Positions 1-6,928 of a DNA stretch of 7,249 nucleotides are shown piece by piece (position 1 is the first letter of the stretch; each line of letters begins with the position of its first letter). Source of the DNA: Lachnospiraceae bacterium (lineage in GTDB: Bacteria; Bacillota; Clostridia; Lachnospirales; Lachnospiraceae); NCBI GenBank assembly GCA_017476305.1, contig JAFVAA010000435.1, positions 1 through 7,249 of the forward strand, written 5' to 3'. The translations under genes were made by a program, and so were the position numbers. The notes beneath the pieces were generated by a model. It saw only the letters and a list, made by a program, of their open reading frames with translations, ran no database searches and was not told the DNA's origin.

Positions 1-598
1 CTTCCTCTGCCTGAAGCTTAGCATTCGCAATCGCAATCTCTCCGGAATAATCACACTGATAACCGGCAAACTTTACATTCACCTGTGCGATCACATCATC
101 CACTGCAGTTTCAAATGCCACTTCATTGCTCCAGCCATCTGCAGTATTCGCACCTACCAGCCCGCCAAAAGGAATCGCTATGGAAGCCTTCGCATAATCC
201 TTCCCGCCTATGGTAACCGTCTCCTTGAAATCTGCTGCCGTAAGCGCAGGATATTCATTTGACTGTACCCATTTCCAATCGGAACCAACCCTTAAAATTC
301 CTGATGCCTTGATGCTTCCCTGAAAAGCAGCCACACCGGGAATCAAAACATCTGCAGTGATCGTCGCCCCCACCTTTGGAATAAAGCTTGTCGTGACCGG
401 AAGATTCTTTTCACTTTCTCCTCCTTCATCCCAATCACTTGTCGTACTGAACTGATACGTTCCTGTCGCCTGAAGCTCTGACACCTCCTCTGCCGAAGCC
501 GTCACCGGCTGAAACGAAATCCCCGTGGAGACCGTTCCCAGTGCCAATGCCACAGCCAAGGTACAGGAAAGCGTCTTTGCCAAAAACTGATGCCTCAT
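1..598 (-). CDS. Secreted carbohydrate-active protein, N-terminus with CBM27-like module (probable beta-mannanase), partial
   Basis: This is the first 199 codons of a gene that runs off the left edge; there is no stop in the window. The ATG at 596-598 sits 6 bases after a strong AAGGAGGG site. Residues 1-36 are a classical signal peptide: basic start (MRHQFLAK), hydrophobic core (LAVALALGTV), and an ASA cleavage site before EE. Residues about 45-196 look like a beta-jelly-roll carbohydrate-binding module. The pieces 'ADVLIPGV', 'VTIGGKDYAKASIAIPF' and 'YSGEIAIANAKL' match my memory of family 27 mannan-binding modules (IYIPNVEG, ITFGGKEYRRFHV, YDGPIFIDNVRL in the Thermotoga mannanase). Trp56, Trp108, Trp110 and Trp156 are possible sugar-stacking residues. 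In gut Lachnospiraceae such a module often precedes a GH26 or GH5 mannanase domain, but no catalytic domain is visible here. Export and the module fold are fairly sure; mannan specificity is an inference. It is separated from the kinase gene by a terminator, so it is probably its own transcription unit. Confidence 0.75.
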   Translation of the reverse strand, partial: MRHQFLAKTLSCTLAVALALGTVSTGISFQPVTASAEEVSELQATGTYQFSTTSDWDEGGESEKNLPVTTSFIPKVGATITADVLIPGVAAFQGSIKASGILRVGSDWKWVQSNEYPALTAADFKETVTIGGKDYAKASIAIPFGGLVGANTADGWSNEVAFETAVDDVIAQVNVKFAGYQCDYSGEIAIANAKLQAEE

Positions 599-604
599 AC
601 AATA

Positions 605-612
605 CCCTCCTT
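605..612 (-). promoter_or_regulatory. Ribosome binding site AAGGAGGG of the secreted protein gene
   Basis: On the minus strand AAGGAGGG lies 6 bases before the ATG at 596-598. It is a near-perfect anti-16S match and fixes the start of this partial gene. Confidence 0.85.
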
Positions 613-684
613 ATAATTTGACTAATTTTCCGCTAATTAAGCTAAGAACACAGGAATGCTTAACTTAATTATTAGCTAATTTTA

Positions 685-690
685 ATTATA
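685..690 (-). promoter_or_regulatory. Candidate -10 box (TATAAT) for the secreted protein gene
   Basis: A perfect TATAAT on the minus strand, preceded by a TG two bases upstream, about 87 bases before the start codon. There is no good -35 at the standard spacing (GATGCT at 17 bases); TTGAAT at 698-703 is too close. In DNA this AT-rich a chance match is likely, so this is tentative. Confidence 0.25.
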
Positions 691-753
691 AACAATTATT
701 CAAATTTAGCATCTCTTATTCTTGCATTTTATGATTCAAAATTGTTAGAGTTG

Positions 754-781
754 GAATTTTTGGTAGATTCACCAAAAATTC
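754..781. repeat. Perfect 11-bp inverted repeat with 6-base loop (possible operator or hairpin)
   Basis: GAATTTTTGGT at 754-764 pairs with ACCAAAAATTC at 771-781 around a 6-base centre. No T-run directly follows it on the minus strand, so it is unlikely to be a terminator for the minus-strand genes. It lies between the kinase terminator and the candidate promoter, about 155 bases before the secreted protein start. An operator for a dimeric regulator is plausible, but I cannot match it to a known factor. Confidence 0.55.
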
Positions 782-894
782 ACCGGATTTTCCCTGTTTT
801 TCTTCTGTTTTTTTGTGCAAAATCACAATATCTTTTTTTGATTTCAGATAATCTCTGCAATTTTTACTTAAAAGATACTTAAAACTCAGAGTAC

Positions 895-948
895 AAAAAA
901 ACACAAGGTTGTTATTTCCATTCATTTTCATGAACTACAACCTTGTGT
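895..948 (-). terminator. Rho-independent terminator after the hybrid kinase gene
   Basis: On the minus strand ACACAAGGTTGT (948-937) pairs perfectly over 12 bp with ACAACCTTGTGT (912-901), and the transcript continues with a run of T (901-895). The 24-base loop holds a second small hairpin, TTCAT-GAAA-ATGAA (934-921), closed by a GNRA tetraloop. It lies 84 bases after the kinase stop codon and should end the signalling transcript before the secreted protein gene. Confidence 0.85.
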
Positions 949-1032
949 GCTGCTAATCTGTTTTATCTGACAGTACTATATATACTCCCTTTATCTCTTG
1001 TTATACTCATGAAGGAATGGCTTGCCGTTTCG

Positions 1033-3906
1033 TTAATGAGCCTGCGCCCCTCCGATAATTTCACCAAGGGTACTATAAAGATGATCCGGTTCCACAGGCT
1101 TTGCCAGATGTGCATTCATCCCGGCCTGTAAAGAATTCTGAACATCCTCATCAAAGGCATTTGCCGTCATCGCTATAATCGGGATTTTTTTACTGTCCGG
1201 ACGCTCTAAAGCACGCAGCGTTCTTGTCGCCTCCAGACCATCCATCACAGGCATGCGCACATCCATCAAAATCGCATCAAAGTAGTTTTCCGGATTTTCT
1301 TCAAAAAGCTCCACCGCTCTCTGTCCGTTTTCTGCCACCTCGGATTCCATCCCTCCCATAGACAGAAGCTCCTGCATAATAATCGCATTGACCTCCACAT
1401 CCTCTGCCACCAAAATTCGGCGTCCTCTCAGATCCGCCTCCTTCTTTTCTTCCTTTTCCACGTTTCCACGGCTCTGAACAATCTGTTTAAACTCATTTAA
1501 AACACTGTTTGCAAAGATCGGCTTCGCCATAAAAGCATCCACGCCGGCCGCTCTCGCCTCCTCCTCTACATCAGACCAGTTATAGGAGGTCAAAATCACC
1601 ACCGTCGTATCTTTTCCGAGAATCTTACGAATTTCCTTTGTGACCTCCACTCCATCCTGTCCGGGCATCTTTAAATCCACTAAAATCAGGTTATACTCTT
1701 CCCTTCTGCCGTGTGCGAGATGAATCATCTCCATTGCTTCCTTTCCTGACTGACAGATTTCCGAACTCACTCCTATCTCTTCCAGCATGATTTGCGCATG
1801 TCTCAAATCGACCGGATTATCATCTATAATCAGAATATGCAGATCCTGCGGACGCAGGTCATATTCCTTTATAACATCCTTCTTTGCTGCATTTTGCAAA
1901 GGAATCTCCACGATAAAGGTCGTTCCGACTCCCTTTGTCGAATCCACCTTAATCGTTCCATTCATCAGCTCTACAATATTCTGCGTAATAGCAAGCCCCA
2001 GACCGGAACCGCCGTATTTACTCGTAGTAGTGTCATCCTCCTGGCTGAATGCATCAAAAATCTTCGGAAGATACTCCTTATCCATACCAATTCCGGTATC
2101 CTGAAGACTAAATTTTAAAGTAGACTGGCCTTCATAGGAAGCAATCTTTTCAATTCCCATAAAGACTGTCCCTCCCGGTTCCGTAAACTTTACAGAATTT
2201 CCGAGGATATTAATAATCACCTGCTTTAGCTTTGTATCATCCCCAATATAATAATCATCAATCTCTCCCCTGATCAGACATTTAAATTTAATACCCTTGT
2301 CTCTGCACTGCCCATCCACAATGGTCTTGATCTGATCTAAAAAGTTGCTGAATAGAAATTCCTCTTTTTTCATCACCATACGACCACTTTCAATCCGGCT
2401 CATATCTAAAATATCATTGATCAAAGAAAGCAGATATCTGGCACTTCCACCAATTTTCTCCAGATATCCCCTCGCCGAATCCGTCAGACCGGCATCCTTC
2501 AAAGCTATATTATCCAAACCGATGATCGCATTCATCGGTGTACGGATTTCATGACTCATCCTGGACAAAAATGCTGTTTTTGCGATACTTGCCTGTTTCG
2601 CTTCATCCAGTGCCAGCTTTAACTGCGCATTGATTTCTAACTGCTCTCTCTGTACATCCGTAGTATCACTTTTTAAAATCACATAAAAATCCACATCCGG
2701 TGCCGTTTTATAAAAATCAAACCGCTTATAGTACGTCTGTCCATCGATATCCACAGCAATATTCGCCACATATGGATTCCTCTTTGCGATTCGCTCGCGA
2801 ATCACCTCCGGCTGAAGCGAGTTCACCTGCCGTTCCCTTTCTTCTTCCGTACCATGCAGGACAGGAATCACCTGTGAATCCAAATATTCCAGATACTTTC
2901 CCTCTCTTTCTTCCGGAAAAATACTCCCTTTTTCAATCAAAGATCCATCCCCGATAACCACACGGTATTTTCCATCTGCCAGATAAGTCACCATATCGAA
3001 CTGGCGCACCAGAATCCGGTTCAAAAGCATCTCCTTCACTCTGTCCTCACTGCTCTCCTCCTCTGAAAGAAATGCAATGATATCCCCTGTCATGGGATGC
3101 TCCGTCAGTCTGGCAGTAATCCGCACAAAACAGTGTTTTCCATCCTTTCTCTCCGAAAAGAAAATCTGAGATTCTCTCATTTTCCCGTTCTGAGCATTCG
3201 CAATCAGCATATCCTTATCAAACCGGGATAAAAACTCCTCTCGCTCCGTTTCAATCAGATAGTTCCTGCTTCTCTTCTTCAAAAACTCCGAATACGGAAG
3301 CAGCAGGGAATCCGAAGGAAACAGATTCTTCCCCTGCATGTCCTCCATCACGTCCTCGGTAAGATTTACCCGAAACACCCCAAGCGTATGTTCACTGACA
3401 CGTGTAAAGCTGTCTCCCATACTCCGGTAAGCTTTTCTGATACGTTCCTCATACTCCTTCATCAGCGTCACGTCAAAATAAGTACAGTAGATATAGTTTT
3501 CTCCAAAATCATCTATAAACGCAAAATGCACATTACACCAGATTAATTTTCTTTTCGCAGTATATTTCCTCACGGTCAGCATGTCCGAACCATCTTCCCC
3601 GGCATGCTTCCGAAGCATCTTATGCACCAAAATGCGGTCTTCCGGATAAGTGGATGCGATAAAGCCATCTCCGCTCATATATTCCACGACTTCCGCTTCC
3701 GTGCACTCCATCATATCAGCAAAGCCCTTCGTAGCAAATACCGTTTCTAAAACACCATCTTCATTTTTTCGAAACAATAGAGATGGTGTTCTAATGGACT
3801 GCATATTTTTCAAAAAATGTTCCTCTGCCGTCTTTCTTTCTACTTCTGATAAAAAGGTTTTTCCATTCTGCATTTTAATCCCCATTTCTTTTCTGCTTCC
3901 GCACAT
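1033..3906 (-). CDS. PAS-domain hybrid sensor histidine kinase with two receiver domains
   Basis: A 957-residue soluble kinase with no membrane segment or signal peptide. Residues about 35-150 form a PAS-like fold; about 165-285 and 290-420 look like two further, more divergent sensory domains. A helical linker follows (about 420-445), then HisKA with the phospho-acceptor His452 ([18 protein letters not shown]). The ATPase domain is complete: N-box Asn566 and Asn570, DTGIGM from Asp603, and GGSGLGLAI at 632-640. Receiver 1 (about 688-812) has Asp695/696, phospho-acceptor Asp744, Thr773 and Lys795. Receiver 2 (about 828-950) has Glu835/Asp836, Asp882, Thr914 and Lys936. All key residues are present, so both receivers should work. 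No HPt domain is fused; the HPt protein upstream in the cluster is the obvious partner. The ATG is 10 bases after AGGA, and TAA ends the gene. ATGs at codons 8 and 12 are possible but have weaker sites. It follows the cyclase gene by 69 bases. Confidence 0.95.
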   Translation of the reverse strand: MCGSRKEMGIKMQNGKTFLSEVERKTAEEHFLKNMQSIRTPSLLFRKNEDGVLETVFATKGFADMMECTEAEVVEYMSGDGFIASTYPEDRILVHKMLRKHAGEDGSDMLTVRKYTAKRKLIWCNVHFAFIDDFGENYIYCTYFDVTLMKEYEERIRKAYRSMGDSFTRVSEHTLGVFRVNLTEDVMEDMQGKNLFPSDSLLLPYSEFLKKRSRNYLIETEREEFLSRFDKDMLIANAQNGKMRESQIFFSERKDGKHCFVRITARLTEHPMTGDIIAFLSEEESSEDRVKEMLLNRILVRQFDMVTYLADGKYRVVIGDGSLIEKGSIFPEEREGKYLEYLDSQVIPVLHGTEEERERQVNSLQPEVIRERIAKRNPYVANIAVDIDGQTYYKRFDFYKTAPDVDFYVILKSDTTDVQREQLEINAQLKLALDEAKQASIAKTAFLSRMSHEIRTPMNAIIGLDNIALKDAGLTDSARGYLEKIGGSARYLLSLINDILDMSRIESGRMVMKKEEFLFSNFLDQIKTIVDGQCRDKGIKFKCLIRGEIDDYYIGDDTKLKQVIINILGNSVKFTEPGGTVFMGIEKIASYEGQSTLKFSLQDTGIGMDKEYLPKIFDAFSQEDDTTTSKYGGSGLGLAITQNIVELMNGTIKVDSTKGVGTTFIVEIPLQNAAKKDVIKEYDLRPQDLHILIIDDNPVDLRHAQIMLEEIGVSSEICQSGKEAMEMIHLAHGRREEYNLILVDLKMPGQDGVEVTKEIRKILGKDTTVVILTSYNWSDVEEEARAAGVDAFMAKPIFANSVLNEFKQIVQSRGNVEKEEKKEADLRGRRILVAEDVEVNAIIMQELLSMGGMESEVAENGQRAVELFEENPENYFDAILMDVRMPVMDGLEATRTLRALERPDSKKIPIIAMTANAFDEDVQNSLQAGMNAHLAKPVEPDHLYSTLGEIIGGAQAH
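3751..3790. repeat. 10-bp inverted repeat inside the kinase coding start
   Basis: AACACCATCT at 3751-3760 pairs perfectly with AGATGGTGTT at 3781-3790, leaving a 20-base loop. In the minus-strand mRNA the stem lies at about codons 39-52 of the kinase and is followed by a short T-run (TTTT). It could form an early-coding hairpin or weak attenuator, but roughly 0.3 such repeats are expected by chance in a window this size. Confidence 0.35.
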
Positions 3907-3975
3907 GAATCACTTTTCCTGCATTGCTCTGCCGTCAGCCCGCCCTGTACACAAAATCCCGGTGCTAAGACTTAT

Positions 3976-6135
3976 TTATGACCTTCTGTTCAACTCCGGA
4001 TGGGCTTCATAATACGCTGCCTTATCTGCATACATCTTCTCATCTGCCTCGTTCTTCACGCTGTCAAAATCCGCATCCCCCTCCGGTCTGTAGACATATC
4101 CCAGAGAGGCACTTCTTCCTTTTGCCGTTAAAAGCGCTCTTACATTTTCTATCGCATGAGCGAAATCCTCCTCAGACTCCCATGTACCAAAGGCAGAAAA
4201 CTCATCTCCTCCTAAACGGTACACATGATTCTTTCCAAATACCATCAGAAGCACTTCCGCCACGTCACAGATCATCCGGTCGCCTTCCTCATGCCCCAGA
4301 TTGTCATTTACCGTTTTCAAACCATTGATATCACACATCACAAAGCCATAGGATGTCTCTCTGTTCAATTCTCCGTCGATGTATTCCTGCTGTGCCCGTC
4401 GGTTCTTCGTTCCCGTCATCTGATCAAAATAACTGTAGTTAATAAGTTCATTCTGGTCATCGCGCTGTCTGAGCACCACGGTAATAAAATACGCCAAAAG
4501 CCTGATACTCTCTGAAATTTCCGTCAGCAGCTCTGCCGGAGGGTTGTCGACACCAAAAAAGCCGATACATTTCCCTCTGACCTCCAGCGGACCGGTAGCC
4601 AGAGTCTGAACCCCTCTGGATTTCATATAATTGTATATCCCAATCCCACTGATATCATTATAGGATTCCACATCTGTGATGACAACGCACTTCGTCTCCT
4701 CAAACTCCCGGTACCAGACATCGATCGCTCCTTCAAACGGAATGCCCTGAAAATTCTCTCTTTGAGACACTACGCCTTCTTTACACCACTCGTATGTATT
4801 GTCAAATGTACCATCCCAAAGATCTTCAAAAATATAGGCACGCTCTGCCTTCATCTCATGCCCCAGATACTCCAGCATCTGATTGATGATTTCTTCCGGA
4901 GAAGCCCCTGACATAGAATACTGCAAAAGATTATTGATGAACCGGTCCCTCTTGTTCAAACGCTGCTCTAAACTTACCCAGCGCATGATCTGCTGGAACA
5001 TCATAATGATGAATAAAAGAAGTCCCATCCGCAAAAACATCCCCGACTTCATTCCGGACTTTTTAAAGAGGTTATACAGAATCATATCAAGCGTTCCGCC
5101 AGCTACAAAAGCAGACACTCCGATGTAAAAAAACATCATATTATCGTCCAGTCCCTCTTTTTTGCAATAAAGATGATTCGTATATAAAATATGTCCGATA
5201 AAACCCAGATACAGCACAAAGGAACCATGTGCAACCAACGTCAGGCGATGCATGTCAATCCCGGCACCAAAACGCAGAATAAGATTTGCAGCAATCACTA
5301 CGATAGTCAACGCAAACGCAAGATGATCGTAAATTTTTCTTTTTTTCTTTGTCAAAGAATTTACAAAAACCACCATCGGATAGCCGGCAAACCAAAGCAG
5401 AACATAGTCGACCGCACGTAAAAAAGAAGTAGCCCCCGTCAGCATCTGCGGAATACGTGTCTCTATCAGTGTCCAGCCTCCCATCAAAATGATTGTCGTC
5501 CCTAAGGCATTCAGGTTATACTCCATCCTTTTGCCCACGATTCCAAAACGCACTGTAAATACCACAATTCCAAAAAAGATGATCAAAAGAGAAAGGATTG
5601 CCGAAATTCCATAGTTCCCCACAAACCTGTGATAAAACACATGATGATCACAAATCATCACGCTCTCAAAGCCACTGCTCTTTTCTCCCGGAAACGCACT
5701 AATTGCCCTAATTTCCACAGTCTCTCCTGCATTATCCTTCAGCAGAAAAATATTATGAAGAGAATCTCCATACCCCTTTCCGGTCAGATTATCTCCCATA
5801 TAATATTTGTACTCCTCTTCCTGTCCGATACGGAGAGTAAAGTAGACATTATGGCTGTTAAAGTTCAATGCCTCACCATCCTGAATGTCATCCGGCAGTT
5901 TTTTTCGCAATACCACTTCACCGCCATCCTCCGGAGACGGTATCCTTTCAATATCTGAAATTCCACTGCCATCCTCCAACTGCCAATTTCTCCCGAACTC
6001 TATAAGATGTGTTTTCTGGGTTCCCTGTAACAGAGCACTTACACCCGTCGCATACAGAATATATCCCACCACAAATACAAACAAAACAATATAGAAAGCA
6101 GTCAGTAAATGTATATGCTTCAATCGATTCTTCAA
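3976..6135 (-). CDS. Membrane diguanylate cyclase, 7TM sensor-GAF-GGDEF
   Basis: Makes c-di-GMP from two GTP. Numbering here is for the longer 726-residue reading from ATG 6156. One N-terminal membrane helix (about 17-37) leads to an outside domain (about 40-180), likely a beta-sandwich ligand sensor. Seven helices follow (about 182-203, 217-236, 246-267, 277-296, 307-326, 340-361, 374-392), as in 7TMR-DISM receptors. A GAF domain (about 405-565) comes next, then GGDEF (about 572-722). The active site is intact: TGTKNRR, metal-binding Asp609, NGLKTVNDNLGH and RLGGDEF (649-653). The inhibitory I-site RxxD is replaced by FGKN at 640-643, so product feedback is probably absent. I prefer the TTG start at 6133-6135 because AAGGAG lies 8 bases before it; the ATG at 6154-6156 has a pyrimidine-rich leader with no site. 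TAA ends it. It sits between the HPt and kinase genes. Confidence 0.93.
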   Translation of the reverse strand: MKNRLKHIHLLTAFYIVLFVFVVGYILYATGVSALLQGTQKTHLIEFGRNWQLEDGSGISDIERIPSPEDGGEVVLRKKLPDDIQDGEALNFNSHNVYFTLRIGQEEEYKYYMGDNLTGKGYGDSLHNIFLLKDNAGETVEIRAISAFPGEKSSGFESVMICDHHVFYHRFVGNYGISAILSLLIIFFGIVVFTVRFGIVGKRMEYNLNALGTTIILMGGWTLIETRIPQMLTGATSFLRAVDYVLLWFAGYPMVVFVNSLTKKKRKIYDHLAFALTIVVIAANLILRFGAGIDMHRLTLVAHGSFVLYLGFIGHILYTNHLYCKKEGLDDNMMFFYIGVSAFVAGGTLDMILYNLFKKSGMKSGMFLRMGLLLFIIMMFQQIMRWVSLEQRLNKRDRFINNLLQYSMSGASPEEIINQMLEYLGHEMKAERAYIFEDLWDGTFDNTYEWCKEGVVSQRENFQGIPFEGAIDVWYREFEETKCVVITDVESYNDISGIGIYNYMKSRGVQTLATGPLEVRGKCIGFFGVDNPPAELLTEISESIRLLAYFITVVLRQRDDQNELINYSYFDQMTGTKNRRAQQEYIDGELNRETSYGFVMCDINGLKTVNDNLGHEEGDRMICDVAEVLLMVFGKNHVYRLGGDEFSAFGTWESEEDFAHAIENVRALLTAKGRSASLGYVYRPEGDADFDSVKNEADEKMYADKAAYYEAHPELNRRS

Positions 6136-6143
6136 CGGTTCTT

Positions 6144-6149
6144 CTCCTT
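6144..6149 (-). promoter_or_regulatory. Ribosome binding site AAGGAG that favours a TTG start for the cyclase
   Basis: On the minus strand AAGGAG is followed by 8 bases and then TTG at 6133-6135, in frame with the cyclase. It lies inside the first codons of the longer reading from ATG 6154-6156, whose own upstream sequence (CCTATCTATTTTT) has no ribosome binding site. This supports a 719-residue protein beginning MKNRLKHIHLL. Confidence 0.7.
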
Positions 6150-6184
6150 CATGCATAAAAATAGATAGGAAAAAGGCATTATTC

Positions 6185-6370
6185 TCAATTTAGGGATGAA
6201 ATCAGATTCTGCACTTTATTTGATGCCTCTCTCATATCAAAATCAGCAATTAAGGACTTTACTTCCTTTAATCTATCCACAAAAGAAGCATCTGAAAAAG
6301 AACGCTTTAAAAGCTCGTCGATGATCTCCTCTGCCTTCGTCGCCTCAAATGTCCCCAGGAAACCTGAAAG
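6185..6370 (-). pseudogene. In-frame C-terminal extension of the HPt gene beyond a TAG codon
   Basis: Directly after the TAG that ends the HPt reading frame, the same frame stays open for 61 codons and ends at TGA (6185-6187). The predicted residues are clearly protein-like: LSGFLGTFEATKAEEIIDEL, then a second helical stretch with DRLKEVKSLIADFD and a final NLISSLN. This two-helix-pair pattern, with 'FE' and 'DFD' turns followed by alternating hydrophobics, is what I expect at the C-terminus of multidomain phosphorelay proteins in this group. No start codon with a ribosome binding site follows the TAG, so independent translation is unlikely. The stretch is either the lost tail of an originally 208-residue protein or is reached by readthrough. 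It fills almost the whole gap before the cyclase gene. Confidence 0.7.
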
Positions 6371-6811
6371 CTACTTTAATTTTTCTGCCAGCTCCTCTTT
6401 CCCTGGCACATCCCCTGCAGATGCATCGGAAGCCGCCGGAGCCTCCCCTGATAGTGCTGCAAGGATTTTCTGTGCTCTCTCACTGTAAAGCTCAAAGAGC
6501 TTTCCATGTCCTTCATCAATTTTTGCTATATTTCCCTCTTTCGCAGCAAATTCCTGCTCCTTTGCAAGCTCAGAAACGTCCATTACGCCCATGGTCTTTG
6601 AGCTGCTTTTTAACCCATGTACCTGGATTTCATAATTCTCATAATCCTTATTCTCATAATAGCCCTTTATCTCGGCAATCTTGCCCTCCGCATCCTCTGC
6701 ATATTTCTGAATGATCTTCAGGAATATTTTTTCATTATTCCTGCAATACTGCAACCCCTCCGTAACATCTACTCCTACTGCCTCTAATGCTGCAATTTTT
6801 GGATCTGCCAT
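6371..6811 (-). CDS. Stand-alone histidine phosphotransfer (HPt) protein, probably truncated at its C-terminus
   Basis: A 146-residue cytoplasmic phosphorelay carrier. Residues about 15-118 are an HPt four-helix bundle. The phospho-acceptor is His65 in 'YEIQVHGLKSSSKTMG', preceded by 'YYENKDYENY' and followed by 'SELAKEQEFAAKEGN', the usual helix-loop pattern of these proteins. An Ala/Ser/Gly-rich linker (about 120-136) leads into a helix that stops at TAG (6371-6373) after 'EELAEKLK'. Coding-like sequence continues past the stop, so the gene is probably cut short; the phosphotransfer domain itself is complete and should still work. The ATG follows AAAGGTGG by 9 bases. It most likely takes phosphate from a receiver of the hybrid kinase encoded two genes downstream. 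The upstream gap of 114 bases could hold its own promoter, but I cannot see a clear one. Confidence 0.88.
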   Translation of the reverse strand: MADPKIAALEAVGVDVTEGLQYCRNNEKIFLKIIQKYAEDAEGKIAEIKGYYENKDYENYEIQVHGLKSSSKTMGVMDVSELAKEQEFAAKEGNIAKIDEGHGKLFELYSERAQKILAALSGEAPAASDASAGDVPGKEELAEKLK

Positions 6812-6820
6812 GTTGTTTTA

Positions 6821-6828
6821 CCACCTTT
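6821..6828 (-). promoter_or_regulatory. Ribosome binding site AAAGGTGG of the HPt gene
   Basis: On the minus strand AAAGGTGG stands 9 bases before the ATG at 6809-6811, supporting that start. Confidence 0.65.
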
Positions 6829-6876
6829 CCTTGTTAATCATTTATAAAACTATAGTATGATGCTAAAATCAAAAGG

Positions 6877-6928
6877 TATAAAATCATCATCTTATAAGAT
6901 TCTTTTATATCAATGTGATTTTATATCA
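6877..6928. repeat. Inverted and direct repeats in the gap between the HD-GYP and HPt genes
   Basis: TATAAAATCA (6877-6886) pairs perfectly with TGATTTTATA (6916-6925). The loop holds a perfect 12-bp palindrome ATCTTATAAGAT (6889-6900). In addition TTTTATATCA occurs twice, at 6903-6912 and 6919-6928, the second copy covering the HD-GYP stop codon. The minus-strand transcript continues with CCTTTTGATTTT, so a weak terminator is possible, but the stem is all A+T except one C:G pair. An operator or mRNA-processing structure is an alternative. Confidence 0.4.

Larger units (their letters stand above)
613..894. other. AT-rich intergenic region between the kinase terminator and the secreted protein gene
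   Basis: About 280 bases without a credible gene, much richer in A+T than the flanking coding DNA. It holds a perfect 11-bp inverted repeat (754-764 with 771-781), a 9-bp direct repeat TACTTAAAA (865-873 and 876-884, one helical turn apart), a GGTGAAT direct repeat on the minus strand beside the inverted repeat, and TATAAT on the minus strand at 685-690. I see no tRNA, no known riboswitch core and no c-di-GMP-I aptamer signature. It probably contains the promoter and upstream control sites of the secreted protein gene. Confidence 0.6.

Noticed and set aside
599..900. A c-di-GMP riboswitch ahead of the secreted protein gene, which would link it to the signalling cluster
   Set aside because: I looked for the conserved class I core and a comparable class II layout on the minus strand and found neither; the leader is too AT-rich and unstructured.
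716..931. A 71-codon minus-strand reading frame in the AT-rich gap
   Set aside because: Its ATG lies inside the terminator loop, it lacks a convincing ribosome binding site, and the predicted residues (Lys/Asn/Phe-rich) reflect base composition and match nothing I recognise.
943..1131. A 62-codon plus-strand reading frame across the end of the kinase gene
   Set aside because: It overlaps the terminator and the conserved second receiver domain on the other strand and has no ribosome binding site.
1787..2118. Two plus-strand frames of just over 100 codons opposite the kinase ATPase and receiver domains
   Set aside because: They lie antisense to strongly conserved kinase motifs and show no protein family features; they are a by-product of codon bias.
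3907..3975. Continuation of the cyclase frame past its TAA, as a third interrupted gene
   Set aside because: The 21 codons after TAA show no family-like pattern, the GGDEF domain is already complete, and the frame soon reaches TGA; this is an ordinary gap.
6349..6714. A 121-codon plus-strand reading frame opposite the HPt gene
   Set aside because: Proline/serine/leucine/histidine-rich antisense translation of the HPt gene, without a start signal or known motif.
6841..6880. A sigma-70 promoter for the HPt gene using TATAGT or TTTATA
   Set aside because: TTGATT lies 12 bases from TATAGT and 18 from TTTATA; neither pair is convincing in such AT-rich DNA.
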